Translations under genes and position numbers: made by a program
The notes under the pieces: model-generated
Databases searched by the model: none
What the model was told of the DNA's origin: nothing
Seen by the model: only the letters and a program-made list of their open reading frames with translations
Assembly: GCA_022826965.1 (NCBI GenBank)
Contig: JAJDTU010000009.1
Span: forward strand, 124,001-188,000
Source of the DNA: Dehalococcoidia bacterium
GTDB lineage: Bacteria; Chloroflexota; Dehalococcoidia; Bin125
DNA: 64,000 bases
Direction: 5' to 3'
Shown: piece by piece, positions 25,793 through 33,610 of the stretch
Position numbering within the stretch: position 1 is the first letter of the stretch
Layout: every line of letters starts with the position of its first letter

Positions 25793-25798
25793 TAGAAT
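25793..25798 (+). promoter_or_regulatory. TAGAAT box seven bases before the start codon
   Basis: TAGAAT (25793-25798), seven bases, then ATG 25806. No Shine-Dalgarno sequence is placed for this ATG. A 15-base hairpin (CATCGA-CGC-TCGATG, about 25758-25772) after the ClC stop codon separates it from the upstream gene. Confidence 0.45.
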
Positions 25799-25805
25799 CC
25801 GTTGC

Positions 25806-26216
25806 ATGGCGCGACTGTTCACGCTTTCGCAGGCTCGACGGTCCCTGCCCGAGATCGCCGCGGTGGTGACCGTGATGCGTAAACGAGCGCTTCGGCTCGA
25901 CGAACTCTCGGCGCTCTCATCGTCGATGAGCCGCACGATGAGCGCGGACGGCGATCCGGTTGTCAATGAGGACTCGGCGATTCGGGCGGAGATCGGGAAG
26001 ATTGAAGCGCAGATCGCGGCGCTGATCGAGCACATCCAGCGTCAGGGGGTCGAGGTCAAGGACATCAGGCGGGGCCTGGTTGACTGGCGCGCAGAGCGGG
26101 ACGGACGCGAGGTCTACCTGTGCTGGCAGTACGGCGAGCAGACGGTGAGCTGGTGGCACGAGTTGGCCGACGGGTTCGCGGGGCGGCAGCCGATCATCGC
26201 CTCCGAGTGGGCCTGA
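25806..26216 (+). CDS. DUF2203 protein
   Basis: A 136-residue protein matching DUF2203. It starts MARLFTLSQARRSLPEI, has a long helical middle and ends with the family signature (VKDIRRGLVDWRAERDGREV, then YLCWQYGE, WWHELADGFAGRQPI). The function is unknown; the conserved Cys, Trp and His suggest metal or redox chemistry. ATG 25806 is chosen over 25779 because the family begins here and because of the TAGAAT box. The methyltransferase gene begins 10 bases after the stop, so they form an operon. Confidence 0.88.
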   Translation: MARLFTLSQARRSLPEIAAVVTVMRKRALRLDELSALSSSMSRTMSADGDPVVNEDSAIRAEIGKIEAQIAALIEHIQRQGVEVKDIRRGLVDWRAERDGREVYLCWQYGEQTVSWWHELADGFAGRQPIIASEWA

Positions 26217-26226
26217 GGCGTCGGTC

Positions 26227-27009
26227 GTGCCTCACCATCGAACGCTGGCGCCTCCATTGCGCCCGGGCGGGGAACTCCCGGTCATTCACCCGGAGCTGCA
26301 GCGACACTACGACTCGCTGTACGACCTGCTGCTGAACGGACGAGCGCCACGTGACGCCCGTCCGGTGCTGGATGTCGGGACCGGCGATGGACTCGCGCTG
26401 GCGGCGATCACGATGGGCACGCCGCTGCATGGCGTCGCGATCGACGCGGCCTCTCCTGCGCACTGGATGGGGCCGGCGGATTGGGGTGTCGTCCGCGCGG
26501 ATGCGCAGCGATTGCCGTTCGCCGATCGGAGCTTCAGATCGGCCCTGATGGTCGATGTGTTCGAGTGGTTGCGACATCCAACCGTGACGCTGGCCGAGAT
26601 CGCGCGGGTCAACAGCGGCCCGATCCTGCTCGTACAGACTGACTGGGACGGGCTCTGGTTCCAGGTTGACGAAGCTGAGCACGGCCGCGATCTGGTCAGT
26701 GCTTACACGAAGGGGGCGCCGGAGAACCTGCGGAGCAGGATCCGATCACGCGGGGCTGAGGCCGGTCTCTCGGTTGAGGGGATTTCGAGCGTGACGATCA
26801 GTACGGACAGCCTCAAGCCGGGATCCCTGGCCTGGGACACGCTGGACTCCATCCGGCGCCACCTGGTGCTGGAATCGGCCCAGATCCGAGCGCGGCGGTT
26901 CGATGACTGGCGTCGCGAGCTGCAACACGCGGCGGCCGAGGGTCAGTTCACGATGTCGGTACGAAGAGTGGTTGCGCTGCTGAGTCGCAACGGCGGTGAC
27001 CGCGCCTAG
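26227..27009 (+). CDS. Class I SAM-dependent methyltransferase
   Basis: A 260-residue Rossmann-fold methyltransferase. SAM motif I is PVLDVGTGDGLAL (about 44-56), the acidic end of strand 2 is VAIDAAS, and motif IV/post-IV is ADAQRLPFADRSF followed by MVDVFEWLRHP. The C-terminal region (190-260) is helical and specific to this protein. The substrate is unknown. The start is GTG 26227, ten bases after the DUF2203 stop. The stop codon overlaps that of the convergent ABC ATPase gene within a single CTAG. Confidence 0.85.
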   Translation: MPHHRTLAPPLRPGGELPVIHPELQRHYDSLYDLLLNGRAPRDARPVLDVGTGDGLALAAITMGTPLHGVAIDAASPAHWMGPADWGVVRADAQRLPFADRSFRSALMVDVFEWLRHPTVTLAEIARVNSGPILLVQTDWDGLWFQVDEAEHGRDLVSAYTKGAPENLRSRIRSRGAEAGLSVEGISSVTISTDSLKPGSLAWDTLDSIRRHLVLESAQIRARRFDDWRRELQHAAAEGQFTMSVRRVVALLSRNGGDRA

Positions 27010-27908
27010 TCGCGTCTCTGTCGCGACGAGCCATGGACATGGCCGGCGCGATGCTCGTGCTCGTCCATGTGTAGCTGCAGCTCGTCGGCGAGGACCAAGG
27101 TGTGATGTTCGCGAGACTCTGTTTCGTCCATGTGGACGTCGCCGCGAGAGAAGATTGCCAGTTCACGCCCGAACGTGCGGCGCAGGACTTCTTCGGTGAG
27201 GACTTGGGTCGGTTCGCCCTGGGCCACGACACCGCCCTCGGTGGAGTTGACGCAGATCACCTGGGCGTAGTGTTCGATCACGGTCGATAGATCGTGGGTG
27301 GTCATGATCACGGAAGTGCCGAGGTCAGTCAGTTCGCAGAGCACGTCAAAGAGCTGGTCATCCGAGACTGCGTCGAGTGCGGCGGAGGGCTCGTCGAGCA
27401 GCAGGATTCTTGGCTCACGCGCCAGGGCTCGCGCGATCAGCGCGCGTTTGCGTTGGCCGCCGGAGAGTTCGTTGATCTGGCGATTCTGCAAGTCCTGGAC
27501 GTCCATCATCACCATGGCACGGTCAACGGCGATGCGATCGTCCTGGGAGCGGATCAGTCGTCCGATGCGGCGCTTCCAGCTGAACTGGTAACGACCCATT
27601 TCGACGAGTTCACGAACCGTCAGCGGGAACCGCCAATCGACGTTGCTGACCTGGGGCATGTAGCCGAGGTACGCGCGCGCCTCGGTCGGCGAATCGCCGC
27701 CGACTGTGACCTCGCCCTGGGACGGCGAGAGCAGGCCGGCGATCGTCTTGAGCAAGGTGCTCTTGCCCGAGCCATTGCCGCCGATGATGCCGGTGAAGAC
27801 GCCGCCCGGGATGCTCAAGTTGAGGTGTTCGAAGACGCGATGTCCGCCGTAGCCCACGGTCACGTCGCGCAGCGCCACGTCGGCACCGGAGACCGGAGCG
27901 ATCGTCAT
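27006..27908 (-). CDS. Zn/Mn-type ABC transporter ATP-binding protein
   Basis: A 300-residue ABC ATPase closest in pattern to ZnuC/MntB-type subunits. Walker A GGNGSGKST (43-51), signature LSGGQRKR (148-155), Walker B ILLLDEP and the switch His in MTTHD (202-206) are intact. The tail (about 245-295) is rich in His, Asp and Glu (HMDEHEHRAGHVHG), suggesting metal binding. No permease gene is adjacent, so it must pair with subunits encoded elsewhere; the divergent gene at 27994 encodes a metal-receptor-type protein. Its stop (CTA, 27006-27008) overlaps the TAG of the convergent methyltransferase gene. Confidence 0.9.
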   Translation of the reverse strand: MTIAPVSGADVALRDVTVGYGGHRVFEHLNLSIPGGVFTGIIGGNGSGKSTLLKTIAGLLSPSQGEVTVGGDSPTEARAYLGYMPQVSNVDWRFPLTVRELVEMGRYQFSWKRRIGRLIRSQDDRIAVDRAMVMMDVQDLQNRQINELSGGQRKRALIARALAREPRILLLDEPSAALDAVSDDQLFDVLCELTDLGTSVIMTTHDLSTVIEHYAQVICVNSTEGGVVAQGEPTQVLTEEVLRRTFGRELAIFSRGDVHMDETESREHHTLVLADELQLHMDEHEHRAGHVHGSSRQRRD

Positions 27909-27980
27909 GTGGTTTCCCGACTAGACGGTGTGCCGTCGTTGGCGACGTGCGGCACGCCGCTGAGCAGCACAGCACGCTGA

Positions 27981-27986
27981 TAGCCT
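27981..27986 (+). promoter_or_regulatory. TAGCCT box seven bases before the start codon
   Basis: TAGCCT (27981-27986), seven bases, then ATG 27994, without a Shine-Dalgarno sequence. Confidence 0.45.
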
Positions 27987-27993
27987 CAGCAGT

Positions 27994-28890
27994 ATGCCAA
28001 GCGTAGTTGATGCCACCGACACCGAGCTCGATCTGGAACGTCCGGCGCGCGAGATCGTCTCGCTGGTGCCGTCGTTCACCGAGCTGATCTGCTCGATGCG
28101 GCTCGGCAATCGGTTGGTCGGCGTGACGAAGTTCTGCGTCGAGCCGGCGGAGGTCACAAATGCGATCCGCAAGGTCGGCGGAACGAAGAACCCGGACGTT
28201 GAGCGGATCATTGGGCTCAACCCGGAACTCGTGCTCGCCAATCGCGAGGAGAACAACGAGGAGGACGTGGTTGCGCTGCGCAAGGCCGGGCTGAACGTGT
28301 ATGTCGGCGACGTGCGGACTGCCGACGAGGCGAAAGCCGAGATTGAGAACGTGGCTCGCCTGGTTGGCGGAATCACGCTGAAGATCGGCGACGGCCTGGA
28401 GGAGGCGCTTGAGGAGCAGCGTCACGTGCAGCGCCTGCGACCTCGGGTCCGGGCTGCGGCGCTGATCTGGCGCAACCCGTACATGGCTGCGTCGGGCGAT
28501 ACGTACATCGGCGACCTGCTGCGAGTCTGCGGAGCGATCAACGTCTGCGAGGAATCGACCCGCGGACGGTACCCGCGGCTGCAGCTCAGCGAGCTGATTG
28601 AGCTGGATCCCGACGTGATCCTGCTGCCTTCGGAGCCATATCGCTTTCGAGAGCGTCATGCGGAGGAACTGCTTGCCCAACAGGGTCTGTCGGCAGCGCG
28701 GCATGGGCACGTGTACCTGTGCGACGGTCAGAACCTGACCTGGTGGGGCGTGAGGACAGCGGCGGCGATCGCGGAGGTATCGGGCTTGCTGGACAAGGCT
28801 CGAGCGGGCTGGCAGGCGGAGGCGGCGATGGTCTCGGAGTTGCCGCCGGGGTTGAATCTGAATGTGACCCAGCAGGACGTGGTGGAGTAG
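27994..28890 (+). CDS. Helical-backbone metal receptor (BtuF/FhuD-like) without signal peptide
   Basis: A 298-residue protein of the Peripla_BP_2 (cobalamin/siderophore/metal receptor) fold. IVSLVPSFTELICSMRLGNR near 17 and VGGTKNPDVERIIGLNPELV near 62 are classic, and the C-terminal lobe has YIGDLLRVCGAINV. There is no signal peptide or lipobox: the first 15 residues are acidic and the core starts at once. It should therefore be cytoplasmic, unlike normal transporter receptors. Such cytoplasmic forms are often annotated as cobalamin-binding proteins. It is divergent from a metal-type ABC ATPase and followed by repeat copy 4. Confidence 0.85.
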   Translation: MPSVVDATDTELDLERPAREIVSLVPSFTELICSMRLGNRLVGVTKFCVEPAEVTNAIRKVGGTKNPDVERIIGLNPELVLANREENNEEDVVALRKAGLNVYVGDVRTADEAKAEIENVARLVGGITLKIGDGLEEALEEQRHVQRLRPRVRAAALIWRNPYMAASGDTYIGDLLRVCGAINVCEESTRGRYPRLQLSELIELDPDVILLPSEPYRFRERHAEELLAQQGLSAARHGHVYLCDGQNLTWWGVRTAAAIAEVSGLLDKARAGWQAEAAMVSELPPGLNLNVTQQDVVE

Positions 28891-28912
28891 GCCGATTCGG
28901 CCCTGTCCAGGC

Positions 28913-28962
28913 GAGCCCCCCTCTGCCTTCGGCATCTCCCCCCGCTTCGCGGGGGGAGAGGA
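28913..28962. repeat. Dispersed GC-rich palindromic repeat, copy 4
   Basis: Same core as copy 2, with the CTCCCCCCGC/GCGGGGGGAG hairpin. It lies between two convergent genes (stops at 28890 and 29001), where the hairpin could end transcription from both sides. Confidence 0.85.
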
Positions 28963-29000
28963 GAAGCGAGATCTGCGGCTGGCGACGAGGAGGGAATTGG

Positions 29001-29831
29001 CTACAGGGGCCGGCCGCTGTCGAGCATCAGGGCTCGGGCTGCGATCTGGGCGGCGAGGACGGCTGCGGTCGTGAGGTAGAGGAGGCCGGTGGCGGCCATC
29101 ATCGAGCGCATTCGCGCGGTGGTCCAGGCCATCCAGCCGAAGACGAGCGGCAGGGCGAATCCGACGACGATACGCAGCCAGAAGGTTGGATCGCCGGTCA
29201 GCGACCGATCGCGTCCGCCCACAGGATCATCGATTGAGACGGCCAACGCGACCCCGAAGAGCACGGCCTGAATCGCGACGACGATCAGGAATGCCGCGGT
29301 GATCTCGACCAACGGTCGGGCCGGCAGTCGCGGCGTGACGAGATACCAGTGTCCGAGCGCCAATCCGACGGCGGAGAGGCCCAGGGCCAGCGCGCCGAAA
29401 CTGAGGCTGAACGCGGTGAGGGCCTCGGGCGATCCGGCCAGCGTCACCGCCATGAGCCCCAGTGCGGCCAGCGAGAGTCCGCTCAGCGCCCATCCGATTC
29501 GACGCGCCCAGGCGTCGCGGTCGGTGTACAGCGCCAGGTTGTGCAGCACCGAGACGGCGGTCAGCGTTGCGAGTACCCAGACCAGTACGTCGCGCGGAGC
29601 GGAGCGGACGGGGAAGCCCTCGACCACGTCGCCGTCGAGCGTAAAGGCGGTCCAGAAGGCGAGACCGAGGACGATGGGGACCATGATCGTGGTGGCGCGG
29701 ACGAAGCCCGGCGTGGCCTGACCGCGGAGATGGACGGCGTGCATGACCAGCGCGCCGCCGACGCCCAACTCGAGGAGCAAGAGCAAGAGCGTGTAGGGCA
29801 ATGCTCCCGACACAGCCGCGGAATCTGCCAC
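29001..29831 (-). CDS. Polytopic membrane protein, unknown function
   Basis: A 276-residue integral membrane protein with about eight hydrophobic helices, starting at LPYTLLLLLLELGVGGALVM and ending near LYLTTAAVLAAQIAARALML. A loop motif GLALGHWYLVTP with an in-membrane His is its most distinctive feature and could ligate heme, but this is a guess. No transport or enzyme motif was recognised. The small gene at 29838-30050 ends seven bases upstream and is probably co-transcribed. Confidence 0.7.
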   Translation of the reverse strand: MADSAAVSGALPYTLLLLLLELGVGGALVMHAVHLRGQATPGFVRATTIMVPIVLGLAFWTAFTLDGDVVEGFPVRSAPRDVLVWVLATLTAVSVLHNLALYTDRDAWARRIGWALSGLSLAALGLMAVTLAGSPEALTAFSLSFGALALGLSAVGLALGHWYLVTPRLPARPLVEITAAFLIVVAIQAVLFGVALAVSIDDPVGGRDRSLTGDPTFWLRIVVGFALPLVFGWMAWTTARMRSMMAATGLLYLTTAAVLAAQIAARALMLDSGRPL

Positions 29832-29837
29832 CGTCGA

Positions 29838-30050
29838 CTACGACTCGAGTTTCAACAACAAGACCGTGCGCCTGAGCCCCTCATCACCGATTTCGACCTG
29901 GACGCTGAGCACGCGGTAGCGATCATCCCGTCCACCGCGGCGGAAGCGCAGGATGTCGCCCTTGCTCCAGGGGTAGTCCGTCTCCAGCGTGTCAAGCAGC
30001 ACTTCACGCCGCTCGGTGAAGGTGTCGGACTCCCAGAACTCCGTCAGCAT
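29838..30050 (-). CDS. Small protein with a beta-rich core, unknown
   Basis: A 70-residue protein. The predicted strands DILRFRRGG, DRYRVLSVQVEI and RRTVLLLKLES suggest a small beta barrel, similar in feel to short SH3-like or KOW-like proteins. ATG 30050 has GGGAGG six bases upstream; a longer frame from 30110 is possible but lacks this. It precedes the membrane protein gene by six bases. No function is proposed. Confidence 0.6.
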   Translation of the reverse strand: MLTEFWESDTFTERREVLLDTLETDYPWSKGDILRFRRGGRDDRYRVLSVQVEIGDEGLRRTVLLLKLES

Positions 30051-30127
30051 CGCATCCCTCCCGCGACAGACGTACCGAACCATCGTAGCCCACCGAAGAG
30101 CGCGCTCCATATGTCAGAATGACGGGC

Positions 30128-30571
30128 ATGAGCGACACGGAGACCTCCCGACGCTGGCTGATGAAGGCGCTGCGGGAGGCGTCGGGCGAAATGCACGAGT
30201 TGATGATGCGCGCGCTGCGCCGCTCGATGCCGGAGGCCGAGGCGCTGGTCGAGCGAGCCTGGCGGCACGAGACGATCGCCGCCTGGCAACTGGGGCATTT
30301 GCTGTTCCAAGACGTCGAGGACCTGCCGCTGCACGACTACGAGTGGCTGGAGCAGGTGATGATTCCGGACTGCTACGAGCAGCTCCGCGAGTGGTATCAC
30401 ACGCGGGAGCAGATCTCGGGCGTGCTCTACATGATGTCTCCGTTCGAGTGGGAGCAGACCGCGAATCACCGATTCCGGGGGGAGTTGAGCGTGGAGTCGA
30501 TTGCTCGCTCGATGCATCAGACGGACCTGGAGATCCTGAACACGCTGCGGGCGCAGCTTCAACCGACGTAG
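30128..30571 (+). CDS. DinB-superfamily-like helical protein
   Basis: A 147-residue all-helical protein of the DinB/DfsB type. HETIAAWQLGHLLFQDVE carries a His in the first helix pair, and the last helix HQTDLEILNTLRAQLQ fits the family. The middle (SPFEWEQTANHRFRGELSVE) matches the usual loop before helix 4. The start may be ATG 30119 or 30128; CAGAAT seven bases before 30128 resembles the leaderless boxes elsewhere. Its TAG stop is directly followed by the reverse stop of metF, leaving no gap between the two convergent genes. Confidence 0.75.
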   Translation: MSDTETSRRWLMKALREASGEMHELMMRALRRSMPEAEALVERAWRHETIAAWQLGHLLFQDVEDLPLHDYEWLEQVMIPDCYEQLREWYHTREQISGVLYMMSPFEWEQTANHRFRGELSVESIARSMHQTDLEILNTLRAQLQPT

Positions 30572-31468
30572 TCAGTCTGTGGGCCAACCCAGCGCCGAGG
30601 CTACCTCCGACGCGGCCCGGGCAAAGTTCATCGTGTAGATGTGCAGGCCCGGGGCTCCGAGCTCCAGCAGTTCGCGTCCGAGATTTGCCGCGACCTCGAC
30701 ACCGATCTCGCGCCGTTCGGCTGCACCGGAGGCGGCCTCCAGTCTGTCGCGGATCTCGGTCGGGAAGTCGGTGGCGTTGAGCGCCGACATGCGCTCGATG
30801 CCGGCGACGTTGATGGGCGGCATGATGCCCGGGATGACCGGCGTTTCGACGCCTCGCGCGTCGAGTTGATTGACGAACTGCTCGTAGTACTCGGCGCGAA
30901 AGCCGAACTGGGTGATGGCGAAGTCGGCCCGGCGCAGCTTGGCGGCCTGGTGGGTGAGGTCCGCCTCGACGGAGGCGGCCATCGGGTGGCCTTCGGGATG
31001 GGCGGCCACCCCGATGTCCCAATCGGCTCGTTCTCTGATGAAGTCCGCAAGTTCAGCGGCGGTGTCGAATGCGTGCAACCCCCCCTCAGCCTGCGGCAGC
31101 TCCCCCCCAGAGGGGGGGAGCGGGGAGGTGGATTGCGGCAGGTCCCCGCGCAGGGCCAGAATGTTGTCGACGCCGTCGGTCCGATAGTCCGCAATGATGG
31201 CGGCGATCTCGTCGCGGGTGTGGGCGACGCAGGTCAGGTGAGGCATGGCCTCGACCTGGAAGTGGTCTCGGATGGTCTGGACCCAGTCCCGTGTGGGGCC
31301 TCGGGTCGTGCCTCCGGCTCCGTAGGTGACGGACATGAAGTGGGGACGGTGCTTGGAGAGCCGGGCCAGCGTCCGCCTCAGACGCTCGGCGCCTTCCGCG
31401 TCTCGGGGGGCGGAGAATTCAAAGGACAATGTTGGGCCCGCATCAAGCAGTTGCGTGATGCGGGCCAT
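30572..31468 (-). CDS. metF: 5,10-methylenetetrahydrofolate reductase with a repeat-derived insertion
   Basis: A 298-residue MetF TIM barrel that reduces methylene-THF to methyl-THF with FAD and NAD(P)H. Motifs are LSFEFSAPRD, FMSVTYGAGG, MPHLTC, DNILALRGD (FAD binding), AAHPEGHP, QFGF and PGIMPP. Between LRGDLPQ and HAFDT (about residues 113-131) there is a Pro/Gly/Ser/Glu stretch (SPLPPSGGELPQAEGG). It is encoded by bases 31079-31128, a copy of the dispersed palindromic repeat that has kept the frame open. The loop joins strand and helix near the flavin, so effects on activity are possible, but the rest is intact. Confidence 0.93.
   Translation of the reverse strand: MARITQLLDAGPTLSFEFSAPRDAEGAERLRRTLARLSKHRPHFMSVTYGAGGTTRGPTRDWVQTIRDHFQVEAMPHLTCVAHTRDEIAAIIADYRTDGVDNILALRGDLPQSTSPLPPSGGELPQAEGGLHAFDTAAELADFIRERADWDIGVAAHPEGHPMAASVEADLTHQAAKLRRADFAITQFGFRAEYYEQFVNQLDARGVETPVIPGIMPPINVAGIERMSALNATDFPTEIRDRLEAASGAAERREIGVEVAANLGRELLELGAPGLHIYTMNFARAASEVASALGWPTD
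31079..31128. repeat. Dispersed palindromic repeat inside metF, copy 5
   Basis: A CCCCCCTCAGCCTGCGGCAG stretch is followed by a CTCCCCCCC/GGGGGGGAG palindrome. It aligns with the CTCTGCCTTCGGCATCTCC plus C-run/G-run core of copies 2-4. It is read in frame on the minus strand of metF and adds about 17-19 residues. Confidence 0.8.
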
Positions 31469-31496
31469 GATTCGATTCCATCTATGGGAGGTGGAG

Positions 31497-31545
31497 AGCC
31501 CTCACCCTCACCCTCCCCCAGAGGGAGAGAGAGCCGGAAGGGGAA
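31497..31545. repeat. Partial dispersed repeat, copy 6
   Basis: GAGCCCTCACCCTCACCCTC followed by CCCCAGAGGGAGAGAGAGCC. It resembles the second hairpin of copy 1 (CCCTCTCCCAGAGGGAGAGG). It lies between erpA and metF. Confidence 0.6.
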
Positions 31546-31557
31546 GGAAACTGGCTG

Positions 31558-31941
31558 CTAGATGCAGGAGCGGGCCTGGGAGGCGCCTTCGCCGCCGGCG
31601 GTGTCGAAGCTCGAGCCACAGGCGCAGGAGTGCGATGCGTTCGGGTTCGAGATCGAGAAGCCCTGCTTCATCACGTCGTCGATGTAGTCAACGCGCGAGC
31701 CGGCGATCAGCGGAGCGGACTCTTCGTCGACGAGGAAGCGGACGCCGTTTTTCTCGATGACCTGATCGCCGGTTTCGGCGTCCATGGCGAGGGCCATGCC
31801 GTACTGGTAGCCGGAGCAGCCGCCGCCGACCACGAAGACGCGCAGCGCGCCCTCGGCGAAGCCCTTGTCCTCGAGCAGAGACTTGGCCTTCTCAGCGGCC
31901 AGGTCGGAAACGTCCAGCATCTCAGTCATTTGAAAGACCAT
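31558..31941 (-). CDS. erpA: A-type iron-sulfur carrier/insertion protein (ErpA/HesB family)
   Basis: A 127-residue A-type carrier. The three cluster Cys are in the usual positions: GGGCSGYQYG and SHSCACGSSF. These proteins deliver [2Fe-2S] or [4Fe-4S] clusters to apo-enzymes; clients in this window include the complex I subunits and the MutY-like protein. The last 12 residues (ending SCI) form an extra tail with one more Cys. GAGAGG lies nine bases before the ATG at 31941. A TACACT box (31985-31990 on the minus strand) and a perfect inverted repeat further upstream may govern expression. Confidence 0.92.
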   Translation of the reverse strand: MVFQMTEMLDVSDLAAEKAKSLLEDKGFAEGALRVFVVGGGCSGYQYGMALAMDAETGDQVIEKNGVRFLVDEESAPLIAGSRVDYIDDVMKQGFSISNPNASHSCACGSSFDTAGGEGASQARSCI

Positions 31942-31984
31942 CGCAACAGTCCTCTCATCGCCTCGTTATCGGGAGGTTGGAGCC

Positions 31985-32041
31985 AGTGTAGCAGGCGCGG
32001 TGGGACGATCTGGTGTTCCGCGTTGACGCCCGGAACACCAG
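31985..32041 (-). promoter_or_regulatory. erpA promoter with operator-like inverted repeat
   Basis: On the minus strand TACACT (31985-31990) is a good -10 box. Upstream, CTGGTGTTCCG (32010-32020) and CGGAACACCAG (32031-32041) are perfect 11-base arms with a 10-base spacer. They lie where an activator or repressor would bind, just before the -35 region. No gene ends here, so a terminator is unlikely. Confidence 0.5.
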
Positions 32042-32129
32042 CATGAGATTTGTGATCGGTGGGAGACGGTCCGGTTCAACGATGGACTGTCCACAGATTG
32101 TCACAATGTGGCGTTGCCATGCTGCTACA

Positions 32130-32149
32130 GAACTACAGTTCGGTATAAT
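32130..32149 (+). promoter_or_regulatory. LexA/SOS box next to a consensus -10 box
   Basis: GAACTACAGTTC (32130-32141) fits the Gram-positive LexA site GAAC-N4-GTTC exactly, and TATAAT (32144-32149) follows two bases later. LexA bound here would block the promoter core. The next gene starts at 32177 with GGAG six bases before its ATG. Confidence 0.8.
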
Positions 32150-32176
32150 GTTCTTCCACTTTGAGCGGAGCCAGGC

Positions 32177-33610
32177 ATGCCACCAGTTTCCTGCGTGCAA
32201 GTCACTCACTTCCGGGCACGGGCGGAGTTGGCCCGGCGGCCCGAGTTGGCGGATTGCGCCGGCCTGATCGTCGATCGTTCGAGGCGCAAGGCCGTCGTGG
32301 TCGATTGCCTGCCCGCGGTTTCCGGATCATTGCTGGGGATGCCGTTGGAGCGTGCGCGCTCGTTTGCGCCGGACGCGGTGGTGATCGATGCGGACGAGCC
32401 GCACTACCGGGGCGAGTTCGAACGGATGCTGTGCGCGCTTGAGCAGGTCAGCGAGCAGGTGGAAGGAGCGGAGCTGGGCGTCGCCTACGTGGGAGTGGAC
32501 GGCACATCGGCGATGAATGCGGAACTGCTTTGCGCGCTGCCTGAGCACTACCAGCCACGCATCGGGATCGGCGCGAACAAGTTTGGCGCGTTCGTCGCCG
32601 CGTACACGCGTCGTTCGTCGGGCGTGAGTAGCGTTCCACCTGACGCGGCAGCGTTTCTCGCGCCGCACTCGATTGATCTGCTGCCCTGCTCAACCGCTCT
32701 GACCGACGAGCTGCGCTTGCTTGATCTGCGCACGCTGGGCGAGGTTGCGGCGCAGGATGTCAACGCGTTGCTGGATCGCTTCGGGCACGAGGGGCGGCGC
32801 GCCTGGGAACTCTCGCGCGGGATCGACGACCGTCCGCTTGTTCCTCGCACGCACGAGGAATCGATCACGGAGACGCTCGCGCTGCCGTCCGAGGCGACCA
32901 CGCTGGAACTGCTGCGGGCGGCGGTGGACCGGCTGTTGCAACGGGCCTTCGCGCAGCCGCGCATGCAAGGCCGCTACGCCAACACCGCCAGGCTGAGCTG
33001 CTCGCTCGACGACGCGCCGGCCTGGGAGCAGACATTTCATTTCAAGAGCGGCGTGGGCGGTTGGCAGCGCGCCGCAGAGATCATCAAGGGACGATTGGAG
33101 ACGGAGCATCCGCCGGCTCCGGTCGAAGCGATGACAGTCACGCTGGCGAACCTCGGCGGGGCGACAGGCGAGCAGGGTTCGCTCTTCCCCGATCTGCGCC
33201 ACGATCGCGAGCGGCGCCTGCTGGAGACCGAACGGCAGCTGCGGGTGCGGCTGAACGGCCAGCGCTCGCTCAGCCGGCTGGTCGAGGTCGCGCCCTGGCA
33301 TCCGGTCCCGGAACTGCGCACGGCGCAGGTCTCGATCGACCCGTCGAGCGACGACGGCATGCGGCCGTTGAGCACACCGGAGATGGTCGCGGTGCGCGCG
33401 GGGCCGGCGCAGGAACCGCTCGCGGTTCAGATCGGCGAGCGCTGGCGAGAGGTGACGGGAATCGAAGAGCAGTGGAGTTTCGATCTCTGGTGGAGAGCCA
33501 GGCCAACGACCCGGACGTACTACCGGGTGAGTCAGGCGAACGATCAGCAGCTCGTCCTGTTCCGCGATCAACGCGAAGGCTGCTGGTATCGGCAGGGCGG
33601 GGTCGGATGA
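32177..33610 (+). CDS. imuB: ImuB-like inactive Y-family polymerase homologue
   Basis: A 477-residue Y-family (UmuC/DinB-like) protein. The palm is recognisable (IGIGANKFGAFVAAY), as are the helix-hairpin-helix region (DLRTLGEVAAQDVNALLDRF) and the little-finger domain. The metal-binding acidic residues are missing: the N-terminal Asp segment reads VTHFRARAEL and the SIDE motif is replaced by VGVDG. This loss is typical of ImuB, which acts as a scaffold rather than a polymerase. GEQGSLFPD near 337 looks like a beta-clamp-binding motif (QxSLF). The C-terminal WWRARPTTRTYYRV motif is found in ImuB relatives. It overlaps the dnaE2 start by four bases (ATGA). Confidence 0.87.
   Translation: MPPVSCVQVTHFRARAELARRPELADCAGLIVDRSRRKAVVVDCLPAVSGSLLGMPLERARSFAPDAVVIDADEPHYRGEFERMLCALEQVSEQVEGAELGVAYVGVDGTSAMNAELLCALPEHYQPRIGIGANKFGAFVAAYTRRSSGVSSVPPDAAAFLAPHSIDLLPCSTALTDELRLLDLRTLGEVAAQDVNALLDRFGHEGRRAWELSRGIDDRPLVPRTHEESITETLALPSEATTLELLRAAVDRLLQRAFAQPRMQGRYANTARLSCSLDDAPAWEQTFHFKSGVGGWQRAAEIIKGRLETEHPPAPVEAMTVTLANLGGATGEQGSLFPDLRHDRERRLLETERQLRVRLNGQRSLSRLVEVAPWHPVPELRTAQVSIDPSSDDGMRPLSTPEMVAVRAGPAQEPLAVQIGERWREVTGIEEQWSFDLWWRARPTTRTYYRVSQANDQQLVLFRDQREGCWYRQGGVG

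Noticed and set aside
33061-33606. Upstream extension of the dnaE2 frame
   Set aside because: It overlaps the conserved C terminus of the ImuB-like gene, and the PHP domain starts exactly at 33607.
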